From the NCBI GenBank assembly GCA_013044365.1, contig JABEUP010000003.1, forward strand, positions 1 to 22,149: a stretch of 22,149 nt of DNA, written 5' to 3'. Shown here in pieces: positions 14,248 to 22,149 of this stretch. The translations under genes were made by a program, and so were the position numbers. The DNA comes from Acidimicrobiaceae bacterium. GTDB taxonomy: Bacteria > Actinomycetota > Acidimicrobiia > Acidimicrobiales > Acidimicrobiaceae. The number at the start of each line of letters is the position of its first letter. Position 1 is the first letter of the stretch. Below the pieces are notes generated by a model. It saw only the letters and a program-made list of their open reading frames with translations. It was not told the DNA's origin and did not search any database.

Positions 14248-15573
14248 TCAATCCACATCGAGTGCTAGCATATCGCTTACGGTCTCCCTCCGGAGCACAA
14301 GCCGGTAGCCATTGTTGTTGACAAATAAAACCGCCGGACGCCCAACTTTATTGTAGTTAGACGCCATTGAATAGCCATAAGCCCCTGTCACCGGAGTTGC
14401 AACGTAATCCCCGACTTTCGTTGAAACTGGCAGCTGACCGTCCTTGACCAAAATATCTCCGGATTCACAATGCTTACCTACGATGGTTACCCGCCGGTCA
14501 CGCCGAGCCAACACATCGTCAACCTTAAAAACTTCATAACCACTGTCGTATAGGACAGGACGTGGATTGTCGCTCATGCCACCGTCGACACTCACATAGG
14601 TTCTTATTCCTTCGATCTCTTTTACTGTTCCAACTTCGTAAACTGTAATTGCCGCAGGTCCGACAAGGGAACGCCCTGGTTCGACCATGATCCTTGCGGT
14701 ATCGGGAATACCTGAGGCTCTGGCACTTTCTTTCAAAGAGTGGGCCCAATCCTTGAAATCAACCGCTGGTTCTCCGGAAATATATGGAATCCCTAATCCG
14801 CCTCCAAAGTTGAGCTCCTCGAGCCCTGATGATGTGAAAAATGGGGCGAGAACCTCGACCTCTTTCACAAAGGACTCAAGAGAAAATATTTGGCTGCCGA
14901 TATGGGCGTGCAACCCAACAAGTTCGAGTTTCTTAGACTTTGTCAATCTGTCCAGGGCAATTTCTGCATCTCCGGACATGAGCCCAAAACCAAATTTGGA
15001 GTCGTGCTGGCCGGTCATAACAAACATGTGGGTGTGCGCCTCAACCCCTGGGGTAACCCGAATCCAAACCTTAACTGGTCGTTTTTCTGAAACCAGCTCC
15101 TCCAAACGATCGATCTCATCGAATGAATCGATCACTATGCGACCCACCCCGGCCAAGATTGCAAGTTTGAGCTCGGCTAGCGACTTATTGTTGCCATGCA
15201 TGACGATCCGATCAGCTGGAAACCCAGCACTGAGCGCAACAGAGAGTTCCCCACCCGAAGCCACATCGATGTGAAGCCCCTCATCAGCAACCAGTTTGGC
15301 CATCGCCTTACAAAGAAATGCCTTAGATGCATACGCGACGTCGCCCCCGAAGTGCTCTTTGAGTTCCCTTGCGCGGGCCCTGATCTGCTCTTCGTCATAA
15401 ATAAATAACGGTGATCCAAACTCTCTGGCCAGGTCAGAAACCTTTTGGCCTCTGAGCCAGAGTGCACCATCACTCCCCACGCCGCATCCCTGGGGCAACA
15501 GATGGAGGGGAATTGGATCCCCAGCATCAATCGTCCCAACCGTGTAGCTAAACAGCCCGCCAGTCTCACTCAT
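14248..15573 (-). CDS. lysA: Diaminopimelate decarboxylase
   Basis: LysA decarboxylates meso-diaminopimelate to L-lysine with PLP. Counting from ATG 15573 (441 residues), the PLP lysine is K84 in DVAYASKAFLCK, the glycine loop is LNFGGGLGIPY (about 255-265), EPGRS follows at about 298-302, and the catalytic Cys lies in GKHCESGD (C369) of the C-terminal beta domain. An in-frame GTG at 15576 is also possible; I choose the ATG because GGAG lies eight bases upstream. The ATG overlaps the argS TGA by one base (TGATG), so argS and lysA are translationally coupled. The enzyme shows that the cell makes DAP, which bears on the amino acid expected in its peptidoglycan. Confidence 0.96.
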   Translation of the reverse strand: MSETGGLFSYTVGTIDAGDPIPLHLLPQGCGVGSDGALWLRGQKVSDLAREFGSPLFIYDEEQIRARARELKEHFGGDVAYASKAFLCKAMAKLVADEGLHIDVASGGELSVALSAGFPADRIVMHGNNKSLAELKLAILAGVGRIVIDSFDEIDRLEELVSEKRPVKVWIRVTPGVEAHTHMFVMTGQHDSKFGFGLMSGDAEIALDRLTKSKKLELVGLHAHIGSQIFSLESFVKEVEVLAPFFTSSGLEELNFGGGLGIPYISGEPAVDFKDWAHSLKESARASGIPDTARIMVEPGRSLVGPAAITVYEVGTVKEIEGIRTYVSVDGGMSDNPRPVLYDSGYEVFKVDDVLARRDRRVTIVGKHCESGDILVKDGQLPVSTKVGDYVATPVTGAYGYSMASNYNKVGRPAVLFVNNNGYRLVLRRETVSDMLALDVD

Positions 15574-17198
15574 CACATCTGCTCCAGTGCCTCAACGCCA
15601 AGAAGCGAAAGCGCCACTCTTACCGCGATCTTGCAGCTTGCAACAAGATACAACCTCGCATAGGTAAGTTCCATTTCGACACCATCAGAAATCACATAAC
15701 AATCGTGATAGAAGCTGTGGAATAGACCTGAAAATTCTTTCAGCCAGTTGACTATCTTGAAGGGCGCCCGTTCCAGACCGGCCTCTTCAACGATCTGGGG
15801 GAATACCATCATCTCCCTGAGAAGTGCCAGCTCTCTCGGATGGACCAAGAGCGAAAGATCCACCTCGGAGATATCAGGCACCACGATTCCACGCTGGTCT
15901 CTCACCCGCTCGATCGATGCCATGCGGGCGTGCGCATATTGAATGTAATATACCGGGTTGTCCATCGATTGAGCTTTTACCTTCGCGACGTCCACCGAGG
16001 TTGCCCTGTCGATTGACGTCGACAGCGAGAGCAATCTGGTTGCGCTAGGACCAAGTTCGTCGACTAATTCCTCCAAAGGAATGAGGTTCCCCTTTCGCTT
16101 TGAAAACTTGAGACGATCATTGCCCGAAAGCAACGAGACCATTTGCCCCAGGATTACCTCCAAATGTTGGGAGCCCACGCCTATCGCATCCATTGCCGCT
16201 TTAAGGGAAGCAACCTGGCCGTGATGGTCAGCTCCAAAGATATCAATTACCCTTTGAAACCCCCTCACGACGAACTTGTTGTAATGGTATGCGATGTCAC
16301 CGGCAAGATAGGTGAAGTCCCCCTCGGCTTTGGTCAAATAGCGATCTCTGGTGTCGCCAAATCTGGTGGAGAGGAAAATCTTCTTGCTGTCCTCCTCAAC
16401 GATAAGTCCTTTGGAATCGAGGAGATCCAATACATTGCGGACCGCGCCTGACTCTTCAATCGAAGCCTGGGAAAACCACACGTCGAATCGAATTCCCAAC
16501 TTGTCAAGCGAGTTCCTGATGATCTCGAGATTCTTATCGGCGGCCCATCTTCCGGCGGCTTCAACAACTTCCGGACCGGAGTAATCAGCTGCCAGCTCTT
16601 TCACATAGTCACCCTGGTACCCCTCTTCTTCAACTTCGCGGCCAGCCCTGCGCGCAAGAAGGGACTCGCCTAGACGACGAATCTGGCCGCCTGTATCGTT
16701 GACGGAGTATTCAGTGGAAACCTCATAGCTGCAGCGCCGGAGGAGACGAGCCAGGGAGTCGCCATAGGAGGCCCACCAGCCGTTGCCAACATGCAAAGGT
16801 CCGGTTGGATTAGCTGAGCAAAACTCCAGCAAAACTTTCTCCCCAGCACCAACCTGAGACAGAGCAAATGACTCTTCCCCCAGATCAATCACCTGGACGA
16901 GTTCATCGTGCAAATAGCCAAATTCGAAGAAGAAGTTAATAAAACCCGGGCCAGCAATCTCAAGGCGCTGTTGATATCTAAGGGGGTTTTCATTAAGATA
17001 GCTGCATATTTTTTCTGCTAGCAGCCTCGGTTTCTCGCCAAAGCGCTTCGCAGCCACCATCGCCACATTGGTCGAGAATTCTCCATGCTCCAGCCGGGCA
17101 GGTCTTTCTACAACAAACAGTGACGGCGTCATCTCCAGACCCAGACTCTCCATGGCGCCACAAAGTGCCGCTGCAATGCTATCTGAAAGACTGCTCAT
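15573..17198 (-). CDS. argS: Arginyl-tRNA synthetase
   Basis: ArgRS charges tRNA-Arg with arginine. The 541-residue class I enzyme has the N-terminal additional domain (about 1-100), the HIGH signature as HVGN at 136-139 in FCSANPTGPLHVGNGW, and a KMSKS-like loop KFSKR at 364-368 in LKFSKRKGN. The latter is better preserved than in many ArgRS enzymes, which often lack a clear KMSKS. A DALR-type anticodon-binding domain fills the last ~110 residues. The ATG at 17198 has GGAA upstream (GGAAATCAG-ATG). A possible promoter, TTGGAT (17255-17250) and TAGTTT (17231-17226) with an 18-bp spacer, lies 28 bp before it. A tRNA-Arg gene sits 113 bp away on the opposite strand. It is the first gene of the argS-lysA-hom-thrC group. 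Confidence 0.97.
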   Translation of the reverse strand: MSSLSDSIAAALCGAMESLGLEMTPSLFVVERPARLEHGEFSTNVAMVAAKRFGEKPRLLAEKICSYLNENPLRYQQRLEIAGPGFINFFFEFGYLHDELVQVIDLGEESFALSQVGAGEKVLLEFCSANPTGPLHVGNGWWASYGDSLARLLRRCSYEVSTEYSVNDTGGQIRRLGESLLARRAGREVEEEGYQGDYVKELAADYSGPEVVEAAGRWAADKNLEIIRNSLDKLGIRFDVWFSQASIEESGAVRNVLDLLDSKGLIVEEDSKKIFLSTRFGDTRDRYLTKAEGDFTYLAGDIAYHYNKFVVRGFQRVIDIFGADHHGQVASLKAAMDAIGVGSQHLEVILGQMVSLLSGNDRLKFSKRKGNLIPLEELVDELGPSATRLLSLSTSIDRATSVDVAKVKAQSMDNPVYYIQYAHARMASIERVRDQRGIVVPDISEVDLSLLVHPRELALLREMMVFPQIVEEAGLERAPFKIVNWLKEFSGLFHSFYHDCYVISDGVEMELTYARLYLVASCKIAVRVALSLLGVEALEQM

Positions 17199-17225
17199 CT
17201 GATTTCCACACTTTAAAATACCTCT

Positions 17226-17255
17226 AAACTATCTCGGGAGTTATTACCCATCCAA
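17226..17255 (-). promoter_or_regulatory. Possible promoter for the argS-lysA operon
   Basis: On the minus strand TTGGAT and TAGTTT are separated by 18 bp, with the -10 box 27 bp before the argS ATG. Both boxes deviate from consensus but the distance and position are right for the first gene of the block. Confidence 0.35.
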
Positions 17256-17311
17256 TACCTTGCCCGCGGAATGACGAAAGCTTTGATCCGCCACACTACT
17301 CTGGCTAATGT

Positions 17312-17383
17312 GCCCTCGTAGCTCAGGGGATAGAGCACCGGCCTCCGGAGCCGGTTGCGCAGGTTCGAATCCTGCCGAGGGCG
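17312..17383 (+). tRNA. tRNA-Arg, anticodon CCG
   Basis: A full cloverleaf of 72 nt can be drawn: acceptor GCCCTCG/CGAGGGC, D stem GCTC/GAGC, anticodon stem CCGGC/GCCGG with loop CTCCGGA (anticodon CCG at 17345-17347, reading CGG), a four-base variable loop, and T stem GCAGG/CCTGC with loop TTCGAAT. The discriminator is G17383; the genome continues CAAATT, so CCA is not encoded and must be added. A TACTCT at 17297-17302 could be the -10 box. The gene stands alone, 113 bp from the divergent argS whose product charges it. Confidence 0.96.
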
Positions 17384-17684
17384 CAAATTATTAACTAGCC
17401 AGCCTAGAGGAATAGTAAGCTTTCCCGCAGGAAAAGCCGCAGATTGCAGCCGTCAGGCACGATAAAACTCGTCGTAATTGCCGGGACCTTGCCTTGGCGA
17501 AACCTCTGCAGGCAATTGACACTAACCTTTTTGCCGCCCGCCCTGACAGTTAACTTCCGGTGTGCAAGACTGTGATATCCGTATAAAAATTTATTCGGTA
17601 TCTAATTCCTAATATTCGTCTTATACAAAGCAGGTAAAGATATACCCGCAGAAACCATTAGCGAACACAAGAGCGGTTGACAAA
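17384..17684. other. 301-bp intergenic region between tRNA-Arg and murE
   Basis: I see no gene here. A bulged hairpin (GCTTTCC/GGAAAAGC at 17419-17437) follows the tRNA but lacks a T-tract, so it is a weak terminator candidate. Inverted arms AATTGCC and GGCAATT lie around 17475-17520. The last ~100 bp are AT-rich and should hold the murE promoter; TATACA and TATACC-like boxes occur but no convincing -35 partner. Confidence 0.5.
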
Positions 17685-19187
17685 TTGAGTTATTCACTTT
17701 CACACCTTGCAACTCAGATCCCGGGAGCACAACTCGTAGGTGCCAGCACAGAAGTGCACGGCGTTGCAAATGACTCCCGAATCGTCAAACCGGGCGACAT
17801 ATTCGCAGCAATGAAAGGCAGCCGTCTCGACGGTCACGACTTTGCACATGAGGCACGTGATAATGGCGCGACATCGCTTATTGTCACCCGCAGGCTTCCT
17901 ATCGACCTTCCACAACTGGTAGTTCCCTCAGTCCGCCGTGTCTTGGGAACCGTATCCTCGCTAGTCCACGGAGTACCTTCGGCCAGTATGAGCGTGGTGG
18001 GTATTACCGGAACCAACGGCAAGACGACTACGGCATACATGATAGAGAACGCTCTCGAGCACGCGGGTATCCGATCCGGCCTGATCGGCACCATAGAAAC
18101 AAAGATCGGCGGACAATCGGTTCCAGCACTCTTTACCACCCCCGAAGCTCCCTCACTGCAAAGTTCACTCGCCGAGATGGTGAGGCACAACGTGGAAATT
18201 GCGGTCATGGAAGTTTCGTCGCACGGCATCGACCAGCACCGGATCGATGGAACTCAATTCGAACTGGGCATTTTCACTAATCTGGCAGCGGAGCATCTTG
18301 ACTACCATGGCACCATCGAACAGTACTTCGCCACCAAAGCACAACTATTCGAAACCTCCAGGTGTAAAAAAGCCCTGATCTGCATCGACGATGAATGGGG
18401 ACTGCGCCTAAGCCACCAGACTCAGATACCTTTTGTGACATATGGAACTTCCACCCTTGCCGACTATCAAATCATTGATGTTGTGGTGACCCATACTGGA
18501 ACTTCATTTACTCTCAAAGGCCCGGATGTAGACGTAAAGATCTTCTCCCCTATCGTCGGAGCATGCAATTCCCAAAATGCGGCAGCAGCCTTCCTTGCGC
18601 TTCACCTTTTGGGGCTTGATACCGAAGCAGCAGTTTCAGGCATCAAGAGTTGTCAAAAAGTATCTGGCCGTTTTCAGAGAATCGAACTCGGACAACCAAT
18701 CGAGATAATCATCGACTACGCGCATACGCCGGGTGCAATAACGTCGCTGATCGAGACCGCGCGGTTGCTGGCTCCTTTGGGATCCGAAGTATACATTGTT
18801 GCAGGAGCAAGGGGAGGCCGCGACAGGTTGAAGAGGCCAGAGCTCGGGAGAGCACTTGCAACCGCAAACCATGTAATTCTGACAATAGATTCACCTGGGG
18901 ACGAGGACCCTATTGCAATTGTAGAACAGCTCATTGCCGGTACTATTGACGCCCCAGAGGGTCGTATAAGCATTGAACTGGACAGGGAAAAAGCGATCCG
19001 GCTGGCTATCAGTTCAGCCTCGCCAAATGACACCGTTCTGATCGTAGGCCGTGGACACGAGAAAAGTCTCCGGATAGGCAGCCATAAGATAATGTTTGAT
19101 GACGTCGAGGTGGCTAGGAAAGCGGTGGAGACAATGGGACTAGTTAGGCCGGCCAATCCGCAACTGTCGGTGTATGCAACGAATTAG
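17685..19187 (+). CDS. murE: MurE-family UDP-MurNAc-tripeptide synthetase with altered amino-acid-binding motif
   Basis: MurE adds the third residue (meso-DAP or lysine) to UDP-MurNAc-L-Ala-D-Glu in the cytoplasm. The 500 residues show the ATP loop GITGTNGKTTTAYM (106-119), TTPEAPSLQ (151-159), the carbamylated lysine K218 in YFATKAQLF, and the C-terminal ligase domain with YAHTPG (345-350), GGRDRLKRP (377-385) and GRGHEK (455-460). The motif that binds DAP is DNPR in standard enzymes; here it is DSPG (402-405), followed by the conserved DEDP, so the Asn and Arg are both replaced. The start is TTG 17685; no ATG or GTG lies between it and the upstream stop in frame. The gene stands alone, not in a mur/fts cluster. 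It may be the sole MurE or a divergent paralogue; family call is secure, substrate is not. Confidence 0.9.
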   Translation: MSYSLSHLATQIPGAQLVGASTEVHGVANDSRIVKPGDIFAAMKGSRLDGHDFAHEARDNGATSLIVTRRLPIDLPQLVVPSVRRVLGTVSSLVHGVPSASMSVVGITGTNGKTTTAYMIENALEHAGIRSGLIGTIETKIGGQSVPALFTTPEAPSLQSSLAEMVRHNVEIAVMEVSSHGIDQHRIDGTQFELGIFTNLAAEHLDYHGTIEQYFATKAQLFETSRCKKALICIDDEWGLRLSHQTQIPFVTYGTSTLADYQIIDVVVTHTGTSFTLKGPDVDVKIFSPIVGACNSQNAAAAFLALHLLGLDTEAAVSGIKSCQKVSGRFQRIELGQPIEIIIDYAHTPGAITSLIETARLLAPLGSEVYIVAGARGGRDRLKRPELGRALATANHVILTIDSPGDEDPIAIVEQLIAGTIDAPEGRISIELDREKAIRLAISSASPNDTVLIVGRGHEKSLRIGSHKIMFDDVEVARKAVETMGLVRPANPQLSVYATN

Positions 19188-19450
19188 CGCGGGATCATCT
19201 GATAATTGGAGCAAATATTCTTATACCGCATTACACCACCCAAACCGAATCTCCACCAATTAGACACACTCGGAGGACCGACCCTAAATGACATGGCCGC
19301 GGCGGTAATATTTCAGGTAAACCAAGCCCATAATAACCCTTCTGACACTTCAAGAGTCTCGAATACGCCAAGTTAAACAAGGAGCCAGGAGTCCAGCTAT
19401 CAAGCACCCAACTGACAAGTTGAACAGATTGTAACAACTCCGACCAACCC
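19188..19450. other. 263-bp intergenic region between murE and the glycosyltransferase
   Basis: No gene, terminator with a T-tract, or clear promoter is visible. A short hairpin CAACT-GACA-AGTTG lies around 19409-19422, about 30 bp before the glycosyltransferase start. Confidence 0.4.
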
Positions 19451-20353
19451 ATGACCAAACCAACCGTTAGCGTAGTGATACCTACCTACAACTCACAAAA
19501 CACTATAAGGGCAGCACTGGAGTCGGTCTACTCACAGAGTATCCCGCCCGATGAGGTGTTGGTGATCGATGACGAGTCAAGTGACAATACCTGCACCATA
19601 ATCACGTCAAATTTTCCCGATGTTCGGTTGATTAAAAAACAGAACGGCGGCCCCTCCTCTGCCAGGAACCTGGGCATCAAAAACGCCAGATTTGAATGGA
19701 TTGCTTTTCTAGACGCCGACGATATTTGGTCAAAATACAAGACCGAAAGGCAGTTGGATGAAATAGAAAGAAACCCCAAGGCAGTTCTAATCGCAACCAA
19801 CTGGTCAATATCCGCTAGAACGTTATTGGACACCGATAAAACCGGAATTCCTCACAGTGAGGCGAAGAAAATCTGGACCTCCGAGATTCTGGTCCTTAAT
19901 CGTTTCCAAACTTCGACTGTGATAGCCCGCCGTGCCCAGCTAGATCAGCTGAATGGATTTCAAAGCTATCTTGATGGTGCTGAGGATTGGGATATGTGGC
20001 TGCGTCTATCCAAACTTGGTGAGATTCTCCTAATACAGGAGCCTCTTGTCTTTTACCGGGACAGTGATGGCGGGTATTCGAAGAACCTGATGAGGCTGAT
20101 GACAGCTATGCAAAAGATGATGGTACGCGAGTCCAACGAAGTATCAATCAATCCAAGACTGTTCAAGAGGATATGGGCCTGGCATTACCTGCGCTTCTGC
20201 GTGGGATTCCTATTACTTAAGGACGCCAAGGGGGCAAAAACAAGCATCATCAACGCCATCAAAGCAGGCGTAGGGCCACAAATACCGGCGGCATCATGGG
20301 CATACCTGATTCCATTTCTAGCCCTTAGAATTCGTCGCAGGTTCAAGATATAG
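19451..20353 (+). CDS. Family 2 glycosyltransferase
   Basis: The 300-residue protein begins with the GT2 (GT-A fold) signature PTVSVVIPTYNSQNTIR (4-20), followed by EVLVIDDESSDNT, GGPSSARNLGI, and the metal/nucleotide-sugar-binding DAD at 88-90 (FLDADDIW). GAEDWDMWLRL (177-187) carries the usual acidic ED.W element near the catalytic base. Such enzymes transfer a sugar from a nucleotide sugar to a lipid or glycan acceptor, often for cell-surface polysaccharides. A C-terminal amphipathic/hydrophobic part (about 242-300) may attach to the membrane; there is no clear multi-pass region. The ATG has no Shine-Dalgarno, and no TANNNT box at leaderless distance. No other polysaccharide gene adjoins it, so donor and acceptor are unknown. 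Confidence 0.88.
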   Translation: MTKPTVSVVIPTYNSQNTIRAALESVYSQSIPPDEVLVIDDESSDNTCTIITSNFPDVRLIKKQNGGPSSARNLGIKNARFEWIAFLDADDIWSKYKTERQLDEIERNPKAVLIATNWSISARTLLDTDKTGIPHSEAKKIWTSEILVLNRFQTSTVIARRAQLDQLNGFQSYLDGAEDWDMWLRLSKLGEILLIQEPLVFYRDSDGGYSKNLMRLMTAMQKMMVRESNEVSINPRLFKRIWAWHYLRFCVGFLLLKDAKGAKTSIINAIKAGVGPQIPAASWAYLIPFLALRIRRRFKI

Positions 20354-20385
20354 GCTACCCATCTGGCACACCAGTTGGCTGTAAC

Positions 20386-21030
20386 CTACTCCTTCTTCAT
20401 CTTTTCTTCGTAGATCTGATCGATAGCCTTCTCTTTTCGTTTTCTGTAAATAACGAACACAATGACGGCAACTACGGCCAGGGCCAGAAGAGCGTAGGAA
20501 ACTTGACCTGCAACTTTTTCAACCTGCTTATAGCTTTGACCCGCTAGATACCCCAGCATCGCCATCGAAACTGACCATACTATTCCGCCTGCCACATTGA
20601 AGATCACGAAAGTCTTATATCTCATGCCGGCCACGCCGGCCAGTCCGGGCACCAACACCCTCAGTGTGGTGGTAAATCGACCTATGAAAACCCCAGGGCC
20701 GCCCCTGCGAATCATGAATTCTTCAGCACGGGCTATATGAGTTGGTTTGACAAAGCGGGAAAGCCGATTATTTATAAGTGAACGGCCCCACCGTTTCCCT
20801 ATGAAGTAGCCGACGCTGTCACCAAATATCGCTCCCAACGATGCAGCGAAAATGATCAGAATCAGAGATTCACGATGCTCAAAGGCGAGTACGCCAGCCA
20901 CTATCACAACCGTCTCACCCGGAAAAATAAACCCCAGGAATATAGAAGATTCGGCAGCGGGCAGAAGAAAGACCAAGAACAGCACCAAGGGTCCGTGTAA
21001 TGTCAAAATATAATTCGCGATACTGCCCAT
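20386..21030 (-). CDS. DedA-family (VTT domain) membrane protein
   Basis: The 214-residue integral membrane protein has about five hydrophobic segments and the family motifs: PAAESSIFLGFIFPGET (24-40), GAIFGDSVGYFIGKRWG (66-82) and the signature FIGRFTTTLRVLVPGLAG (115-132) with R118 and R124. DedA proteins use the proton or sodium gradient, and some members recycle undecaprenyl phosphate across the membrane; others are linked to membrane homeostasis or drug and pH tolerance. The C-terminus is a lysine-rich cytoplasmic tail. There is no Shine-Dalgarno before the ATG; instead TAAGAT (21043-21038) lies seven bases upstream, the layout of a leaderless actinobacterial promoter. It converges on the glycosyltransferase with 32 bp between the stops. 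Confidence 0.92.
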   Translation of the reverse strand: MGSIANYILTLHGPLVLFLVFLLPAAESSIFLGFIFPGETVVIVAGVLAFEHRESLILIIFAASLGAIFGDSVGYFIGKRWGRSLINNRLSRFVKPTHIARAEEFMIRRGGPGVFIGRFTTTLRVLVPGLAGVAGMRYKTFVIFNVAGGIVWSVSMAMLGYLAGQSYKQVEKVAGQVSYALLALAVVAVIVFVIYRKRKEKAIDQIYEEKMKKE

Positions 21031-21037
21031 CGATAGA

Positions 21038-21043
21038 ATCTTA
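21038..21043 (-). promoter_or_regulatory. Possible leaderless -10 box for the DedA gene
   Basis: TAAGAT fits TANNNT and ends seven bases before the ATG, so transcription would start at or next to the start codon. The absence of a ribosome binding site supports this. No clear -35 box is seen. Confidence 0.35.
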
Positions 21044-21115
21044 GCCCGTCATGCCAATAGATAGCTGAGAACCAAGGAGGCACGGGAAAAACAAACTGAC
21101 ATGGGTGCGCTTTAC

Positions 21116-21508
21116 CTAGACTGAACCACCTCGGCGAGACTCAAGAGACACGTTGAGTGCGGTGGAAATAATAAAAGCCAGACCCACAACGGCAAGCCAA
21201 GCTCCAAATGCCAGGCTAAGAGCGGTCAGTGCGGCACCCATTCCAAAAACGAACGGCCAAATTGTGTTGGCGGGAAATGCTCCCACTGGCCCAGATCCAT
21301 CAGCCATCGTTGCATCAACTCGGTCTTCAGGACGAGGCGGCATTCGATGTGCCCACCAACTAAAATACAGTCCCGGCATAATTCCAAGTCCCGCGGCGGC
21401 GAAAAGCATAATGCTGCCGCCCGCCTCTCCCGACCACAGGAAATAGACCACCATGATGGCAAAGAAGAACACTCCGATCAACATGTAAATGCTGCGTTCA
21501 CTCTTCAT
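21116..21508 (-). CDS. ctaF: Cytochrome c oxidase subunit IV, actinobacterial type
   Basis: The 130-residue protein has about four membrane helices: about 6-26, 31-50, and a pair at 84-122. The hydrophilic loop RPEDRVDATMADGSGPVG (59-76) is typical of the CtaF subunit of the aa3 oxidase in Actinobacteria. It is an accessory subunit of the complex that passes electrons from cytochrome c to oxygen. Its ATG shares one base with the ctaD TAA (TAATG), so the two subunits are made by coupled translation. The downstream 85 bp to the DedA gene hold no clear terminator. Confidence 0.92.
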   Translation of the reverse strand: MKSERSIYMLIGVFFFAIMVVYFLWSGEAGGSIMLFAAAGLGIMPGLYFSWWAHRMPPRPEDRVDATMADGSGPVGAFPANTIWPFVFGMGAALTALSLAFGAWLAVVGLAFIISTALNVSLESRRGGSV

Positions 21509-22149
21509 TATGACTTCCCCGCACTTCGAGCCTTTTTGGATTTATGCGAAACTTGGTGATCTGCGTATTCGGGGTGGTTCATATCCCAAACCGGGCGCTG
21601 AGATCTGATAGGCGGCAACTTATCGAAGTTGTGATGCGAGGGCGGAGAGTCTGTCGCCCACTCAAGAGTATGACCGTCCCACGGGTTTGAAGAAGCAGGA
21701 ATTGGCTTCCTCCAAGAGATCCACATATTTATCATCCATATAACGAACGCGAATCCAGTAATGTAGGCACCTACAGAGGAAATGCGGTTGAGAGTAGTAA
21801 AGTGATCAGCAGGCAAATATTCAGCTATACGGCGCGGCATACCCTGTAATCCCAGGAGGTACTGCGGAAGAAATGTGACGTTGAAGCCAATGAATGTCAG
21901 CCAAAATTGCGTCTTTGCTAGACCCTCCCTGAACATGCGCCCGGTCAACTTTGGATACCAGTAAAAGAAGCCGCCAAATCCGGCAAACACAGTAGTTCCA
22001 AAGAGTACCTGATGGAAATGGGCAACAACAAAATAGGTGTCGTGGGTAGCAAAGTCAATCGGAGGCGAGGCCAGCAGAACTCCGGTTATACCACCCATCG
22101 TGAAGACAATAATAAAGCCTATGGCAAATAACATCGGCGACTGGTACGA
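21508..22149 (-). CDS. ctaD: Cytochrome c oxidase subunit I, 3' part
   Basis: The frame is open through the window edge (codons S-Y-Q-S-P before MLFAIGF), so only the last ~214 residues are seen; the full protein is normally over 500. HDTYFVVAHFHQVLFG contains the H-x-H pair that ligates the two hemes at the oxygen-reducing centre. GGITGVLL before it and FPQYLLGLQGMPRRI-type wording after it (here FLPQYLLGLQGMPRRI) are typical of the aa3-type catalytic subunit. At least four membrane helices are present. The C-terminal tail after WDGHTLEWATDSPP is long and basic, as in actinobacterial CtaD. Confidence 0.96.
   Translation of the reverse strand, partial: SYQSPMLFAIGFIIVFTMGGITGVLLASPPIDFATHDTYFVVAHFHQVLFGTTVFAGFGGFFYWYPKLTGRMFREGLAKTQFWLTFIGFNVTFLPQYLLGLQGMPRRIAEYLPADHFTTLNRISSVGAYITGFAFVIWMINMWISWRKPIPASSNPWDGHTLEWATDSPPSHHNFDKLPPIRSQRPVWDMNHPEYADHQVSHKSKKARSAGKS

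Noticed and set aside
14687..15274. Plus-strand open frame opposite lysA
   Set aside because: Antisense shadow of a conserved enzyme; composition is Ser/Pro-rich nonsense typical of reverse-strand frames.
17384..17385. CA after the tRNA considered as an encoded CCA end
   Set aside because: The acceptor stem ends at 17382 and the discriminator is G17383; the next bases are CAA, not CCA.
17677..17682. TTGACA just before murE as a -35 box
   Set aside because: It lies only 2 bp before the start codon, so it could only drive a transcript starting inside the gene; no -10 follows at the right distance that would serve murE.
20364..20375. CTGG-CACA-CCAG hairpin between the glycosyltransferase and DedA stops
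   Set aside because: A four-base stem without a T-tract is expected by chance.

Overview
The window looks like chromosomal DNA from an actinomycete-lineage bacterium of moderate GC content. The main reason is the block argS-lysA-hom-thrC-(gap)-rho-rpmE-(hypothetical)-prfA-prmC, all on the minus strand between about 17.2 kb and 6.1 kb. This is the order known from Mycobacterium and other Actinobacteria. A long Rho with an inserted basic domain, and an actinobacterial cytochrome c oxidase subunit IV (CtaF) directly after ctaD, agree with this. The moderate GC and the family variants make me favour the class Acidimicrobiia; that placement is inference.

Layout. (1) 1-3924, minus strand: a catabolic cluster with a fumarylacetoacetate-hydrolase-family enzyme (cut by the window edge), a 4,5-dihydroxyphthalate-decarboxylase-like protein, a MarR regulator and an FAD aromatic hydroxylase closest to 3-hydroxybenzoate 6-hydroxylase. 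A 373-bp AT-rich region with several palindromes separates it from the next block. (2) 4298-5916, plus strand: an ECF-type sigma factor overlapping by one base with a single-pass membrane protein, a probable anti-sigma factor with a Thr/Ser-rich outer part, closed by a 15-bp perfect hairpin. (3) 6130-17198, minus strand: the housekeeping block for lysine/threonine synthesis, arginyl-tRNA charging, transcription termination (Rho), ribosomal protein L31, release factor 1 and its methyltransferase. (4) 17312-19187, plus strand: tRNA-Arg(CCG) divergent from argS, then a stand-alone MurE-family ligase. (5) 19451-21030: a GT2 glycosyltransferase (plus) converging on a DedA-family membrane protein (minus). 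(6) 21116-22149, minus strand: ctaF and the 3' part of ctaD.

How the genes work together. LysA and Hom lie on the two branches of the aspartate family (lysine; threonine/methionine), and ThrC completes threonine, but the homoserine kinase gene usually found between thrC and rho is absent. PrmC methylates the GGQ motif of the PrfA product made from the gene just before it. MurE, DedA (a family that includes polyprenyl-phosphate carriers) and the glycosyltransferase all touch envelope synthesis, but they are on different strands and do not form one operon.

Most notable points: the MurE homologue has DSPG where DAP-adding enzymes have DNPR; thrB is missing and the vacant thrC-rho gap holds several inverted repeats; an unassigned 394-aa protein sits between rpmE and prfA; the membrane partner of the sigma factor has a Thr-rich block between two cysteine-centred motifs; and the aromatic cluster is preceded by palindromic candidate operators. 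I found no CRISPR array, insertion sequence, integrase or rRNA.
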